A stretch of 26,538 nt of DNA from Chara braunii. Its lineage: Eukaryota; Streptophyta; Charophyceae; Charales; Characeae. Where the stretch lies: assembly GCA_003427395.1 (NCBI GenBank), contig BFEA01000478.1:216072-242609 (forward strand), given 5' to 3'. The notes below the pieces were generated by a model. The model saw only the letters and a list, made by a program, of their open reading frames with translations. It was not told the origin of the DNA and did not search any database. The translations under genes and the position numbers were made by a program. This document shows positions 26,527 through 26,538 of the stretch, one piece after another. How positions within the stretch are numbered: the first letter of the stretch is position 1; each line of letters starts with the position of its first letter.

Positions 26527-26538
26527 TATTCCATGCGC

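Overview
This window looks like nuclear DNA of a repeat-rich streptophyte, most likely a charophyte-type green alga (a Chara-like genome is my guess, not something I can prove). Three lines of evidence point there. The spliced AP-1 sigma adaptin exons carry land-plant-type residues ([22 protein letters not shown]). The terminal exon of a chloroplast-type fructose-1,6-bisphosphatase is present. Several mitochondrial fragments (nad4, cox1, nad9, small-subunit rRNA) are embedded in nuclear-type sequence full of microsatellites, SINEs and MITEs. There are no bacterial genes, operons or CRISPR arrays, and most long open frames are translations of simple repeats.

Layout. 1-7661: the 3' part of an AP-1 sigma gene on the + strand, with four exons (234-342, 4594-4629, 5615-5701, 7590-7661) encoding the last ~100 residues. 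The introns are full of (TG)n, poly-T, a 184/54-bp tandem repeat, a SINE and decayed hammerhead-ribozyme repeats. 7662-19098: a mostly intergenic zone with compound microsatellites, MITEs, foldbacks and minisatellites. It holds one possible exon of an unknown minus-strand gene (10.4-10.76 kb), a mosaic mitochondrial insertion nad4-cox1-nad9 (12.75-13.58 kb), and a second, inverted copy of the cox1 piece (15.71-15.90 kb) beside tRNA-like sequences. 19099-19173 (-): the last exon of chloroplast-type FBPase, convergent with AP-1 sigma. 20.5-24.6 kb: a dense nest of elements, including a MITE interrupted by a SINE with a clear target-site duplication, a mitochondrial rRNA fragment, and repeats carrying hammerhead ribozymes. 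24.6-26.5 kb: SINE, microsatellites, and a tRNA-iMet-type primer binding site at the right edge, suggesting that a 5' LTR ends near 26503.

The most interesting content is the hammerhead family. Two copies (21345-21400 and 23899-23965, + strand, about 2.56 kb between predicted cleavage sites) contain every element of a type III hammerhead: the CUGAUGA and GAA cores, stems I and II, and a 7-9 bp stem III. At least six truncated or decayed relatives occur in both orientations across the window, including inside the AP-1 sigma gene. This resembles the retrozyme class of ribozyme-bearing retroelements, but the 400-bp units, their (TA)n-linked deletion forms, and a Cys-rich open frame between the two complete ribozymes are not explained by the classical plant retrozyme layout as I know it.
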